Position numbers and translations under genes: made by a program. The notes beneath the pieces were generated by a model, which saw only the letters and a program-made list of their open reading frames with translations, had not been told where the DNA came from and searched no databases. From contig JAKLFO010000004.1 of the NCBI GenBank assembly GCA_022711155.1, positions 1 through 32,913 of the forward strand: a stretch of DNA of 32,913 nt, written 5' to 3'. Source of the DNA: Candidatus Bipolaricaulota bacterium. GTDB taxonomy: Bacteria; Bipolaricaulota; Bipolaricaulia; UBA7950; UBA9294. The first letter of the stretch is position 1. Each line of letters opens with the position of its first letter. Shown one piece after another: positions 8,583-16,515 of the stretch.

Positions 8583-11077
8583 TCCGGTTCGCGACTCCGC
8601 TTCTCCTGCTCCTCGCGCTCGTGCCGGCGGCCGCCCTCGTGCTCTTCCGTGCCCGGCTCCGCGCCCTCCTCCTGCCGTGCCTGGCCGCCCTGGCCTTCAT
8701 CGCGGCGCTTGCCGGGCCCGAGATCCGCAGGGCCGAAGGCGGGGAGAACGTGTTCCTCCTCGTTGACCGCTCTTCCAGCGTGACAGCTTCGGCGACGGCA
8801 GACGAGGTGGATGGGCTGGCCGCCGCAGTGCAGAAGGCCAATCCCGGCGTATCGTTCGGCACGATCGACTTCGCGTCGCGCGCCGTCCTTGCGGTCCCGC
8901 TCGCCGCGCACCCGACGCCCGCCTCCCTCCCTCCCGTGGCCGCGAGCCTCGGATCGGGCACCGATCTCGGCGCGGCGGTCAGGCTAGGCCTTGGCGCCCT
9001 CCCGCGCGGGGAGGCCAACCAGCTGGTGCTCTTGAGCGACGGCAGGGTCACGGGCGGCCTGCTCGACGCGCTGAGCGCGGCGCGCGAGCAGGGAGTGCCC
9101 ATCTCGGTTGTCCCCCTCGGGCGCTCTGCGCCGGCAGATGTCGCGCTCGTCGGGCTAGAGACGCCTGCTTTGGTTGATCCGTCGCGGCCTTTTCTGGTCA
9201 CGGCGACCGTTCGATCCGATGAGCCCGGCGAGGCCCTGCTCGCCCTGTACCGAAACGGTGAGATGGTTTCGTCGTCTTCGATCACGCTCGCGGCCGGGCT
9301 CTCGCGCTTCGAGGTTCGCCAGATCCTCGAGGTCGCAGGAACCTACTCCTACCGAGCGTCTGTGAAGAAGGTCGGCGATCCCTTAGCTGACAACGACTCG
9401 CTCTCCGCCTTCACGGAGGTCGGGGCCAGTTCTCCGCTGCTCGTCGTCTCGCAGTCGCCGGCCGACGCCTTGCTCGCCGCCCTGGCAGCCCCCGGGCGGC
9501 TCCTCGCCACCCGACCCTCCGTGCCTTCGCTCGAGGAACTGGCGGGCCGCCGCCAGGTGGTGTTGACCGGGCTCCCTCTCGGTGGGCTGGGGCCAACCGA
9601 CATCGCGACTCTGCGCTCGTTCGTCTCGGAGATGGGCGGCAGCCTGTTGGTCGCAGAGGGCGAGGCGGAGCTGCGCGGCCTGCGCGAGGCCGCCATCGAG
9701 GACCTGCTGCCTGTCTCCTACACGCTCCCGCAGCGGGCCGAACAGGCAAGTCTCGCCGTCGTCTACCTTCTGGATCGCTCCGCCAGCATGCTCGGGTCCG
9801 CCGCCGGCGCGATGAAGATCGACATCGTGAGGGAGGCCGCGGCCGCCAGCGTCGGGCTCCTCGGCCCCGACGCGGCGGCGGGCGTCATTGCGTTCGACCG
9901 GGATCTGCGCTGGCTCAGCCCGGTCGGGTCGGTGGGCGACGGAAGCGCGATCTACGCGTCGCTCCGAACCCTCGAGGCGAGCGGAGGGACGGACATCTTC
10001 GGTCCCGTGACGGCCGCCCTCGACGCGCTCGAGGCGGTCTCGGCGCGCGTCAAGCATGTTCTTCTCTTGTCCGACGGCAAGACCGTCGACGAGCCGAGGG
10101 ACTGGGAGGGGCTGTTGGCCCGTCTCGCGGCCCAGTCGGACATCCACGTGTCTGCCATTGCTGTGGGTCCCCAACCGAATCGGGAGCTCCTCGCGCGGCT
10201 CGTGGAAGCGGGCCGCGGGACGCTCTACACCGCAACGGACGTGGCCACGCTGCCGCAGGTGTCGATCGAGGCGACGCAACGCCTGTCGCGGAGCCGCTTC
10301 GTGACCGAAGAGTCGCCGGTCGCCGGCACCCTCGTGATCGGCGACCTCGCGACCCTTCCGCCCGTGCAGGGATACGCGCTGACGTATCCACGGCCGACGG
10401 CCGACGTCCTCCTGTCCGTCGCGAACGATCCGATCTTCGCCCGCTGGAGGCTGGGACTTGGCTGGGTGGGCGTCCTCAACGTCGACCTCTCCGGCGTTTG
10501 GTCGCGCGACTGGTTGGCTTGGGAAAGGGCGTCTCTCTTGCTGGACACCCTGCTCTTGGCGGTCGAGCCCGACGCCTGGGCCGCCCAAGGCCTCGAGCTT
10601 TGGGTGGACGTGGAAAGCCGGCCGGGAAGGCTCCGCGTCGAGGCAAGAGAGCCGGACGGGAGTTACGCCGACTTCCTCGCCCTCACGGCGACCGTCGTTC
10701 CCGGGGGAGACCGGCTCATCCTAGAGCAGACGGCCCCCGGGCTGTACGAGACCGACCTTCCGGACCTCAAAGAGGGAGCCTACATCGCGCGCGTCACCGA
10801 CGCGGCAAGGGATCGCGTTGCCACGCTTCCCTTCTCCGTTCCGTACCCAGCAGAGGCGCGCGAACTCGGAGTTGACGCGGAGACCCTTTCACTGATCGCG
10901 CGCGCGACCGGCGGCGAGGTTCTGAGAGGCAACATGCGGCTCGCGGAGAGGACCGCGTCCGGCGCCGCTTCGTATTTCCCGGCGCACCGGCCGTTCCTAC
11001 TCGGCGGACTTCTTCTCTTCCTGCTGGAACTCGGCTGCCGGAAGATCCCGCGGGCTGCCCGTCGTGGCGCGTCCTAG
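8579..11077 (+). CDS. Large membrane protein with two VWA domains and a GATase1-like domain
   Basis: 832 residues. Start GTG 8579 overlaps the upstream stop; an open frame back to 8066 is a shadow of that gene. Two N-terminal helices are followed by VWA1 with DRSSS (63-67), Thr128 in GTDLGAAV and Asp154 in SDGR. A GATase1-like stretch covers about 285-380 (LRSFVSEMGGSLLVAEGEAEL). VWA2 has DRSAS (399-403), Thr471 in GGTDIFG and Asp499 in SDGK, so both MIDAS sites look intact. A beta-rich C-terminal part and a last helix (PFLLGGLLLFLLELG) end the protein. Such proteins sit in MoxR operons; the VWA domains probably bind protein partners through Mg2+. The stop shares CTAG with the convergent symporter gene. 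Confidence 0.85.
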   Translation: MIRFATPLLLLLALVPAAALVLFRARLRALLLPCLAALAFIAALAGPEIRRAEGGENVFLLVDRSSSVTASATADEVDGLAAAVQKANPGVSFGTIDFASRAVLAVPLAAHPTPASLPPVAASLGSGTDLGAAVRLGLGALPRGEANQLVLLSDGRVTGGLLDALSAAREQGVPISVVPLGRSAPADVALVGLETPALVDPSRPFLVTATVRSDEPGEALLALYRNGEMVSSSSITLAAGLSRFEVRQILEVAGTYSYRASVKKVGDPLADNDSLSAFTEVGASSPLLVVSQSPADALLAALAAPGRLLATRPSVPSLEELAGRRQVVLTGLPLGGLGPTDIATLRSFVSEMGGSLLVAEGEAELRGLREAAIEDLLPVSYTLPQRAEQASLAVVYLLDRSASMLGSAAGAMKIDIVREAAAASVGLLGPDAAAGVIAFDRDLRWLSPVGSVGDGSAIYASLRTLEASGGTDIFGPVTAALDALEAVSARVKHVLLLSDGKTVDEPRDWEGLLARLAAQSDIHVSAIAVGPQPNRELLARLVEAGRGTLYTATDVATLPQVSIEATQRLSRSRFVTEESPVAGTLVIGDLATLPPVQGYALTYPRPTADVLLSVANDPIFARWRLGLGWVGVLNVDLSGVWSRDWLAWERASLLLDTLLLAVEPDAWAAQGLELWVDVESRPGRLRVEAREPDGSYADFLALTATVVPGGDRLILEQTAPGLYETDLPDLKEGAYIARVTDAARDRVATLPFSVPYPAEARELGVDAETLSLIARATGGEVLRGNMRLAERTASGAASYFPAHRPFLLGGLLLFLLELGCRKIPRAARRGAS

Positions 11078-12726
11078 TTTCTCCGGCGGACGACGCGCCC
11101 GAAGAGCCACAGCAAGAGGGAGAGCAACAGACAGAGCGCCGCGCACGCCCACGTCCACCACGGGAGCCCGAGCGGACCCAGGCGCGCGTCGCCCCACGCC
11201 CAGAAGTCGTTCGCCGCGACGAAGAGCCCCAGGAACGCTGCGCTCCACAGGATCTTCGACCTCCTCGACATCCCAACCACAAGGTGGACAGGAGGCCTGC
11301 CTCTGCCGCGCAGGAGGACGCAGCCGAGGACGAGCACGCACGTCGCTCCGACGACGACAGGGACGACGGGCAATGTACCGAAGGTCGGAAGCCACTTCTC
11401 GTGGTACGCGAGCACGAGAGCCTCGCCGACGACGATCGATGCGACCGCCGCGCGCGCATCAAAGCGCCGCCAGTACAGGGCGGCGACCACGGTGGGGAAG
11501 AGGACGGCCAGTCCGGTGAACGTCTCCGTGGTGATCTCGACGAACGTTCCCGGCGGTCGGCACGCGATACCCAGACCGGCGAGCGCGAGCGCGATCACGA
11601 ATCCTCTCCCAACCCAAGCCGAGGGGGGCGCGACCGAAGGCGAGCGGCTGATCCGCGCGCGCAGCGGCTCCCACACGTCGCGCACCGCCATCGATGACAG
11701 GGTAAGGAGTTGCGAGTCGAGCGTCGTCACGAGAGCCGCCAGCCCGGCACATACGACCAGGGTCTCAACCCACGCGGGAGCCACTGCGTGGAGGACAAGC
11801 GGCAGGATCCGATCGGCCGCGACGCCAGCAGGCAAGGTCGGGAAGGCCAACCTCGCGATCACGCCGATCGAGACCGGCAGGAGGAAGAGGAAGCCCGTCA
11901 GCAAGGGATAGAGCGCCGCGGTCACAGCAAGCGAACGCGGATCGCGCGCGGCGTAGTACCGCTGAAACAGCTGGGGAAACATCGGATCACACAGGAACCA
12001 CAGGCACATGTAGCCGAACCAGACGCCGGGCGTCAGCGACGAGCCAAGTCCCGGGCGGCCGAAGAGCTCCGGCCAGGTTGCCGCGACGGCGCGGTTCGCC
12101 TCGCTGATCCCGCCGAACTCGCCTGCGACGACGACGAGCGCGAGCGCCATGATCGAGATCATCATGAGTCCCTGGAACGCGTCTGTCCAGACCTCGCCGC
12201 GGAAGCCGCCGAGGACGACGTAGGCCACGACGACGGCTGTTGTGATCGCTGCCCCGGCATAGTACGGGATGCCCAGGAGCGCCTCGAGGGCGTACCCCGC
12301 AGCCATCGGCTGCAGGGCGAGGTACGGCAGCGTGAACGCCGTCATCACCACGAGGAACGTCACGCGGAGGGTCCGACTTGCCGAACGTTGGTAGGCGAAC
12401 TCCGGCGGCGTGACCAGACCATGCTCCTTGCCCAGACGCCAGACGGGCACGCCGATGAGGAGGAAGGCCAGCGCCATGAACCCGGTGCCGAACGCCATGA
12501 TGGGGTAGAAACCATAGCCCATCTGCCAACCCGCCCCTGAGAAGCCGTAGACGGTGAACGCGCTGAAGTTCGTCGCGGCCATGGTCAGGAACAGGACCCA
12601 ACCTGGTAGGGAGCGCGAAGCGAGGAAGTACTCCTCCTGATGGTGGCGTGCCCGCGGCCGTGCGATGATCCCGATCACCAGAAGGAGCGAAGCATAGAAA
12701 GCCATGAAGGCCAATCGCAGGACCAC
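11074..12726 (-). CDS. Sodium:solute symporter (SSS family)
   Basis: 550 residues, about 13 membrane helices. Family signatures are the EEYFLASRSLPGWVLFLTMAA region after helix 1, the unwound-helix segment NFSAFTVYGFSGAGWQMGY, and VLGGFRGEVWTDAFQGLMM, the usual sodium-site region. Members import sugars, amino acids, nucleosides, vitamins or carboxylates with Na+; the substrate cannot be assigned. GTG 12726 follows GGAGG with a 7-nt gap. The gene is convergent with the MoxR operon and overlaps its last gene by 4 nt. A possible -10 (TATGCT) lies near 12783-12778, without a clear -35. Confidence 0.92.
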   Translation of the reverse strand: MVLRLAFMAFYASLLLVIGIIARPRARHHQEEYFLASRSLPGWVLFLTMAATNFSAFTVYGFSGAGWQMGYGFYPIMAFGTGFMALAFLLIGVPVWRLGKEHGLVTPPEFAYQRSASRTLRVTFLVVMTAFTLPYLALQPMAAGYALEALLGIPYYAGAAITTAVVVAYVVLGGFRGEVWTDAFQGLMMISIMALALVVVAGEFGGISEANRAVAATWPELFGRPGLGSSLTPGVWFGYMCLWFLCDPMFPQLFQRYYAARDPRSLAVTAALYPLLTGFLFLLPVSIGVIARLAFPTLPAGVAADRILPLVLHAVAPAWVETLVVCAGLAALVTTLDSQLLTLSSMAVRDVWEPLRARISRSPSVAPPSAWVGRGFVIALALAGLGIACRPPGTFVEITTETFTGLAVLFPTVVAALYWRRFDARAAVASIVVGEALVLAYHEKWLPTFGTLPVVPVVVGATCVLVLGCVLLRGRGRPPVHLVVGMSRRSKILWSAAFLGLFVAANDFWAWGDARLGPLGLPWWTWACAALCLLLSLLLWLFGRVVRRRN

Positions 12727-12833
12727 GAGCCCACCTCCGTTTGAGAGACCGCGAGGCGGGATGGCGCCAGGCGCCTAGCATACCTCGGCGATAGTGTACG
12801 CGTTCCACAACGCGGATGAAGTACGATGGGCGG

Positions 12834-13436
12834 ATGGCGGACGCGCAGCTGGCACGCGTACAGGGGGAGATGCGGCGCTGCCGGCGGTGTCCGGACGCTG
12901 GGTTCCCCGTCCAGGCGGGAGCCGTGTTCTCCGGCCGAGCCGGGGCCGACTGGATGCTCGTCGGACAGGCGCCCGGCCAGACGGAGTCCGATCTCGGAGT
13001 TCCCTTCTGCGGTCCCTCCGGCCGCCGCCTCTTCCGCTGGCTTGCCGAATGCGGATGGGACGAAGACGAGTTCCGCGCAAGCTCGTACATCACGGCCATC
13101 ACGAAGTGCTTCCCGGGGAGGGCGACAAGCGGTCGCGGGGATCGCGCCCCGTCGCGCCGCGAGCGTCTGCTCTGTCGCCCGCACCTCGAGTGCGAGCTGC
13201 GCCTTGTGCGACCGCGCGCGATTCTGGCGGTCGGAGGAGCTGCCATCGAGCACTTCCTCGGGCCGGGAACGCTCGACGAGCGCGTCGGCCGCACGTTCGT
13301 CGCCGACGGGCGCGTCGTCGTCCCGCTGCCACATCCGTCCGGCGCGAATCTCTGGCTCAATCGGCCGCGCAGCCGCGTCCTCTTGCGCGAGGCCCTCGCA
13401 GCCATCCGCGCGGTGCGCGACGAGGAGCGACCCTAG
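12834..13436 (+). CDS. Uracil-DNA glycosylase, family 4-like, with 4Fe-4S cysteines
   Basis: 200 residues. It removes uracil from DNA in base-excision repair. Four Cys sit as expected for the iron-sulfur type: C16 and C19 (CRRC), C92 (TKCFPGR) and C114 (LLCRPH). Motif 1 reads GQAPGQTESDLGVPFCGPSG (44-63) and the second active-site motif is PHPSG (166-170). Family 4 enzymes usually have GEAPG, so the first-motif Glu is Gln here, which could shift substrate preference. I prefer ATG 12834: TACGAT sits 6 nt upstream, as in a leaderless gene, and no Shine-Dalgarno is seen; ATG 12816 would add six residues. Confidence 0.85.
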   Translation: MADAQLARVQGEMRRCRRCPDAGFPVQAGAVFSGRAGADWMLVGQAPGQTESDLGVPFCGPSGRRLFRWLAECGWDEDEFRASSYITAITKCFPGRATSGRGDRAPSRRERLLCRPHLECELRLVRPRAILAVGGAAIEHFLGPGTLDERVGRTFVADGRVVVPLPHPSGANLWLNRPRSRVLLREALAAIRAVRDEERP

Positions 13437-13440
13437 ACGC

Positions 13441-13469
13441 TTGCTCGGGAGAGCGCGATCCGCTATCAC
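13441..13469 (+). promoter_or_regulatory. Promoter of the signal peptidase gene
   Basis: TTGCTC (13441-13446), 17-nt spacer, TATCAC (13464-13469), directly after the glycosylase stop. The start is predicted near 13476, giving a leader of about 29 nt. Confidence 0.5.
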
Positions 13470-13504
13470 TACGCGAACTGCGACGCGAACAGATGGGGGT
13501 GGCG

Positions 13505-14383
13505 ATGTCGTGGAGATCGAGGCAGGGGCGAGAGCGGAAGCCCGCACTCCTCGTTCGGTTCGTCGAGCGATGCGGCGGCCGTCCCGACCGCGGTGTGACG
13601 GAGCTGCTCGAGTGGGTCGAGGTTCTCGCCGTCGCTGCCGTGCTGGCTACCTTCATCATGGTCTTCGTCACCGTCCGCATGCACGTTCCCACCGGCTCGA
13701 TGGAGCCGACGATCGGGAAGAGCGACTCATTTTTCGTCGATCGGATCACGTACTTCTTCCGCGATCCTAAGCCGGGAGACATCATCGTGTTCCGCCACAC
13801 CGAGGAGGTCTACGTTCGCTCGGTCGCGAAGGACTCCGCGGCGGGCAGGGCCGGCGTCCCCGTTGGGGTCCGCCTGGCGACCCTGACCGCTTTGACGAGC
13901 ACGGCCTCGAAGCAGGAGTCCGTCTACACGACGGCGTTCATCGACGGGCAAATCTCGAAGTGGCCCAACGGGGCGACCATCACCCTCATCGCGTCAGACG
14001 GCAAGCGCTACGACCTCGGGAAGAAGACTTCGGAGACGAAGTCGCTCGCCGACCTCGGGATCCGCACGCGCGAAGCGCGGATGCGCTACGTGAAGCGGCT
14101 CGTCGCAGTGGGCGGGCAGACGGTGCAGATTCGCGACGGCGACATCTACGTGGACGGCTCGAAACTGCAGGGGCCGCGCTTCGCACGGTTCTATTACTCG
14201 AACGACGCGCGCTTCCGCTTCGGCGTAGAGCCGACGCTGGTCCCCCAGGGCATGTACTTCGTCCTCGGCGACAACTCCGTAGACTCCTTTGACTCCCGCT
14301 TCTGGGGCTTCGTCAGCGACAAGGACATCCTCGGAGTGCCCTTCCTGCGGGTATGGCCGCTGTCGCGATTCGGCGCCATGTAG
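13505..14383 (+). CDS. lepB: Signal peptidase I with inserted PDZ-like domain
   Basis: 292 residues. One N-terminal membrane helix (about 36-57) is followed by box B with catalytic Ser65 in PTGSMEPTI, box C (KPGDIIVFR, 89-97), box D with catalytic Lys197 in RYVKRLVAVGGQ, and box E (GDNSVDSFDSRFWG, 255-268). The enzyme cleaves signal peptides from exported proteins outside the membrane. Between boxes C and D lie about 95 extra residues. Their start (VRSVAKDSAAGRAGVPVGVRL) and later strands (IDGQISKWPNGATITLIASDGKRYDL) match the plan of a PDZ domain. I chose ATG 13505, 5 nt after a GGGGG; ATG 13493 is possible. No neighbour depends on it in an operon. Confidence 0.92.
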   Translation: MSWRSRQGRERKPALLVRFVERCGGRPDRGVTELLEWVEVLAVAAVLATFIMVFVTVRMHVPTGSMEPTIGKSDSFFVDRITYFFRDPKPGDIIVFRHTEEVYVRSVAKDSAAGRAGVPVGVRLATLTALTSTASKQESVYTTAFIDGQISKWPNGATITLIASDGKRYDLGKKTSETKSLADLGIRTREARMRYVKRLVAVGGQTVQIRDGDIYVDGSKLQGPRFARFYYSNDARFRFGVEPTLVPQGMYFVLGDNSVDSFDSRFWGFVSDKDILGVPFLRVWPLSRFGAM

Positions 14384-14419
14384 CACGAGACGCCGCCGCA
14401 TCACGAGATGCCGCCGCGG
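14384..14419. repeat. Two tandem 18-nt units at the lepB/oxidoreductase junction
   Basis: CACGAGACGCCGCCGCAT (14384-14401) is followed at once by CACGAGATGCCGCCGCGG (14402-14419), with three mismatches. The second copy includes the stop and last codons of the convergent oxidoreductase gene. Probably a small local duplication. Confidence 0.6.
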
Positions 14420-14973
14420 TATCGCTCCTCTTTCCACGGATCGCCGCGGTCGTGGTAGCCGCGTGCCTCCCAGAACCCGCGCACGGGCGCGCGCAGGAAC
14501 TCCAGTTCATCCAGGTACTTAGCGCTCTTCCAGGCGTACAAAGACGGCACGACGAGGCGAAGCGGGTACCCGTGCTCCGGAAGGAGCGGGGCGTCGGCCA
14601 TGCGGTACGCGACGAGGCTATCCGACGCAGCGAAGGCGTCGAGCGGCACGAGAGTGGAGTAGCCGTCGCGCCCGCGCGCGAGGACCCAGTTCGCGTCGCT
14701 GTCGGGTTCCACTCGTCCAACGAGCTCGGCGGTCAAGACCCCTTCCCACAGAATGGCGCGCACGCTCCAGGCAGTCACGCAATGGAAGTCCCGGGCCACG
14801 CGGGTGCGGGGCAGCGCTTGGAGATCGGTCCACGAGAACTCGAGGGGGCGTCTGACGGCGCCGTGGAGGCGCAGCCGAAAGCTTGCCAGATCCACCGGCC
14901 CGGCGGGCGCCACATCGTAGACGATTGGGCGATCGACCCACCGTTGCCCGGGAGGCAGCTGAGAGGAGATCAT
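14401..14973 (-). CDS. Sulfite-oxidase-like molybdenum oxidoreductase (YuiH type)
   Basis: 190 residues. The molybdopterin-binding fold of sulfite oxidases is shown by RDFHCVTAWS with the Mo-ligand Cys65, LPEHGYPLRLVVPSLYAWKS, and the C-terminal GFWEARGYHDRGDPWKEERY typical of the small YuiH-like subfamily. No Tat or Sec signal is present, so it should be cytoplasmic. The physiological substrate of this subfamily is not established. ATG 14973 places the usual LPPGQRW segment near the N-terminus; no Shine-Dalgarno is seen. ATG 15042 in frame would overlap the promoter. It is divergent from a cysteate synthase gene 78 nt away, another enzyme of oxidised sulfur chemistry. Confidence 0.88.
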   Translation of the reverse strand: MISSQLPPGQRWVDRPIVYDVAPAGPVDLASFRLRLHGAVRRPLEFSWTDLQALPRTRVARDFHCVTAWSVRAILWEGVLTAELVGRVEPDSDANWVLARGRDGYSTLVPLDAFAASDSLVAYRMADAPLLPEHGYPLRLVVPSLYAWKSAKYLDELEFLRAPVRGFWEARGYHDRGDPWKEERYRGGIS

Positions 14974-14979
14974 GGGGAG

Positions 14980-15008
14980 AGCGTACGCGCGCGCATCGGT
15001 CCAGCCAA
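14980..15008 (-). promoter_or_regulatory. Promoter of the YuiH-type oxidoreductase, leaderless
   Basis: Reverse strand: TTGGCT (15008-15003), 17-nt spacer, TACGCT (14985-14980), 6 nt before the ATG. Transcription would start at or next to the start codon. On the plus strand a weaker pair, TTGCGA (15017-15022), 17 nt, CATGCT (15040-15045), lies 6 nt before the cysteate synthase ATG. Confidence 0.45.
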
Positions 15009-15051
15009 CAGCGCGGTTGCGATCGCGGCACTCTGGCGACATGCTCTGCTC

Positions 15052-16341
15052 ATGACTCAGAGCGCTGAACGCGACAAGCTCAGCATCTTCTGCGCGCGGT
15101 GCGGCTCGACGCTCGCGCCGTTGGCGCAGTCGTGTCCCCGCTGCCCGGACGCCCTTCCTTGCGCCGTCTATGCCGAGCGGCGCTTCCGCCCCCTCGAACG
15201 TGGCGGCATCTTTCGCTTCGCCGCCTGGCTCCCTCCCACCTCCGTGTTCGACACGGAGATCGGCCCCGTGATCGTGCGACACGAGGGACTTGCTGCGGCG
15301 CTGGGGCTCACGGATCTGGCGGTCGCGTTCAGTGGGTACGCGCCCGAACTCGGCGCACGCAACGCCACAGGCACGTTCAAGGACTTCGAGGCCCTGCCGA
15401 CGCTTCTCTACCTGCGAGAACACGGGGTGGATGCCGTCGTCCTGGCTTCGGCGGGGAACACGGCGCGCGCGTTCGCGCACGCTGCGAGCCTCTTGGACTT
15501 CGCCGCCTACATCGTCGTGCCGGAATCCGCCTCCGCCCGGCTGCGGATCCCGGCGCGCCCGTCGGAGTCCGTCCGGCCGATCGTCGTCTCGGGATCGAAC
15601 GACTACGCGGCCGCGATCCGCCTCGCCGCCGCGGTGGCCGAGCACAGCGGCATGGCGTCCGAGGGCGGAGCGAGGAACGTCGCCCGCCGCGACGGGATGG
15701 GGACGGTGGTGCTCGAATACGCGCGCACACAGGGCCGTCTGCCAGACCACTATGTTCAGGCGGTTGGAAGCGGCACAGGGGCCATTGCAGCTTGGGAGGC
15801 CGCGATGCGACTCGTCGAGAGCGGCGCGGTCTCCGGGGCGCCGCCGCGCCTCCACCTCGCCCAGAATGCGCCGTTCACTCCGGTGCACGATGCCTGGACC
15901 CGCGGAGGGGGGATCGAGGCGCCGGGCGACCGCGCCCTGCAGCTCCGCCGAATCGGCGGCCTGTCCGCACCGACCCTCGCCAATCGAACGCCCCCGTTCT
16001 CTGTCGTCGGCGGGGTTCGCGACGCGCTCGCCGCGACCTCTGGGCGGACGTACGCTGTGACGAACGCGGAGATCGCCGCATGCCAAGCTCTGTTCAAGCG
16101 TCGGGTGGGCGCGGAGATCGCGCCCGAGGGCGGCGCGGCGTTGGCGGCGCTCGCCCAGGGCGTCGCCCGAGGCTGGATCCACCGCGCGGACGCCGTTCTC
16201 CTGCACATCACCGGATCGAGCGACGCGAGGCTCGAACGGGAAGCCGCCCTGCGGCCGGTTCCCGTCTGGCGTCGCGTCCCCGCCGATCTCCGCGGGGCCC
16301 TCCGCGCGCTTGCGCCGGACCTCGAGCGGCGCCGGGGCTGA
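15052..16341 (+). CDS. Cysteate synthase (PLP-dependent, threonine synthase fold)
   Basis: 429 residues. An N-terminal zinc ribbon (C14, C17, C28, C31) precedes a fold-type II PLP domain with Lys110 in ATGTFKDFEALPT and the SAGNT loop (133-137). Segments FSGYAPELGA, EGGARNVARRDGMGTV, PDHYVQAVGSGTG and LANRTPPFSVVGG match what I recall of the Methanosarcina cysteate synthase better than housekeeping threonine synthase. That enzyme (EC 2.5.1.76) turns O-phosphoserine plus sulfite into L-cysteate, a precursor of coenzyme M in methanogens and of sulfonates more widely. The role here is unknown; no coenzyme M genes are nearby. No Shine-Dalgarno precedes ATG 15052, so the gene may be leaderless. 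The frame is open far upstream, but that part is antisense to the oxidoreductase. Confidence 0.8.
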   Translation: MTQSAERDKLSIFCARCGSTLAPLAQSCPRCPDALPCAVYAERRFRPLERGGIFRFAAWLPPTSVFDTEIGPVIVRHEGLAAALGLTDLAVAFSGYAPELGARNATGTFKDFEALPTLLYLREHGVDAVVLASAGNTARAFAHAASLLDFAAYIVVPESASARLRIPARPSESVRPIVVSGSNDYAAAIRLAAAVAEHSGMASEGGARNVARRDGMGTVVLEYARTQGRLPDHYVQAVGSGTGAIAAWEAAMRLVESGAVSGAPPRLHLAQNAPFTPVHDAWTRGGGIEAPGDRALQLRRIGGLSAPTLANRTPPFSVVGGVRDALAATSGRTYAVTNAEIAACQALFKRRVGAEIAPEGGAALAALAQGVARGWIHRADAVLLHITGSSDARLEREAALRPVPVWRRVPADLRGALRALAPDLERRRG

Positions 16342-16356
16342 CGGAGGCCGCTTCCC

Positions 16357-16388
16357 ACACGGGCGCCCGTGTCGGCGGGACACCCGCC
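16357..16388. repeat. 16-bp perfect palindrome plus a second small hairpin
   Basis: ACACGGGCGCCCGTGT (16357-16372) is a perfect palindrome 15 nt after the cysteate synthase stop. GGCGGG-ACA-CCCGCC (16374-16388) follows. Without a T-run this is a weak terminator candidate; a protein-binding site is equally possible. Confidence 0.5.
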
Positions 16389-16435
16389 CAACCTCCGGCC
16401 TCGCGCTCCGCTAGGATCTCGGCCGTGGCCTGCGG

Positions 16436-16477
16436 CGGGCCGGGCAGCAGGTGCCCCTGGCACCCGCGAGCGGCCCG
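16436..16477 (+). other. Structured leader upstream of the flavin-reductase-like gene
   Basis: Nested pairing: CGGGCCG (16436-16442) with CGGCCCG (16471-16477) encloses GGTGCC-CCT-GGCACC (16450-16464). It ends 25 nt before the AGGAGG. A possible -10 (TAGGAT, 16412-16417) lies upstream without a good -35. It is too short and too different to be the FMN (RFN) riboswitch. Possibly an RNA regulatory stem, possibly chance in GC-rich DNA. Confidence 0.3.
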
Positions 16478-16515
16478 GGGAACGATCGCGGCCCTGCACT
16501 TCAGGAGGACTAGGC

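Noticed and set aside
15052-16341. Annotation as ordinary threonine synthase
   Set aside because: Long family-specific segments match cysteate synthase as I recall it. A phylogeny would still be needed for certainty.
16357-16372. 16-bp palindromes here and at 27247 as insertion-sequence ends
   Set aside because: No transposase, no paired terminal repeats and no target duplications nearby; the two palindromes differ in sequence.
16436-16477. FMN riboswitch before the flavin-reductase-like gene
   Set aside because: Only a short CCGCGAGC-like string resembles it; the multi-helix RFN core is missing.
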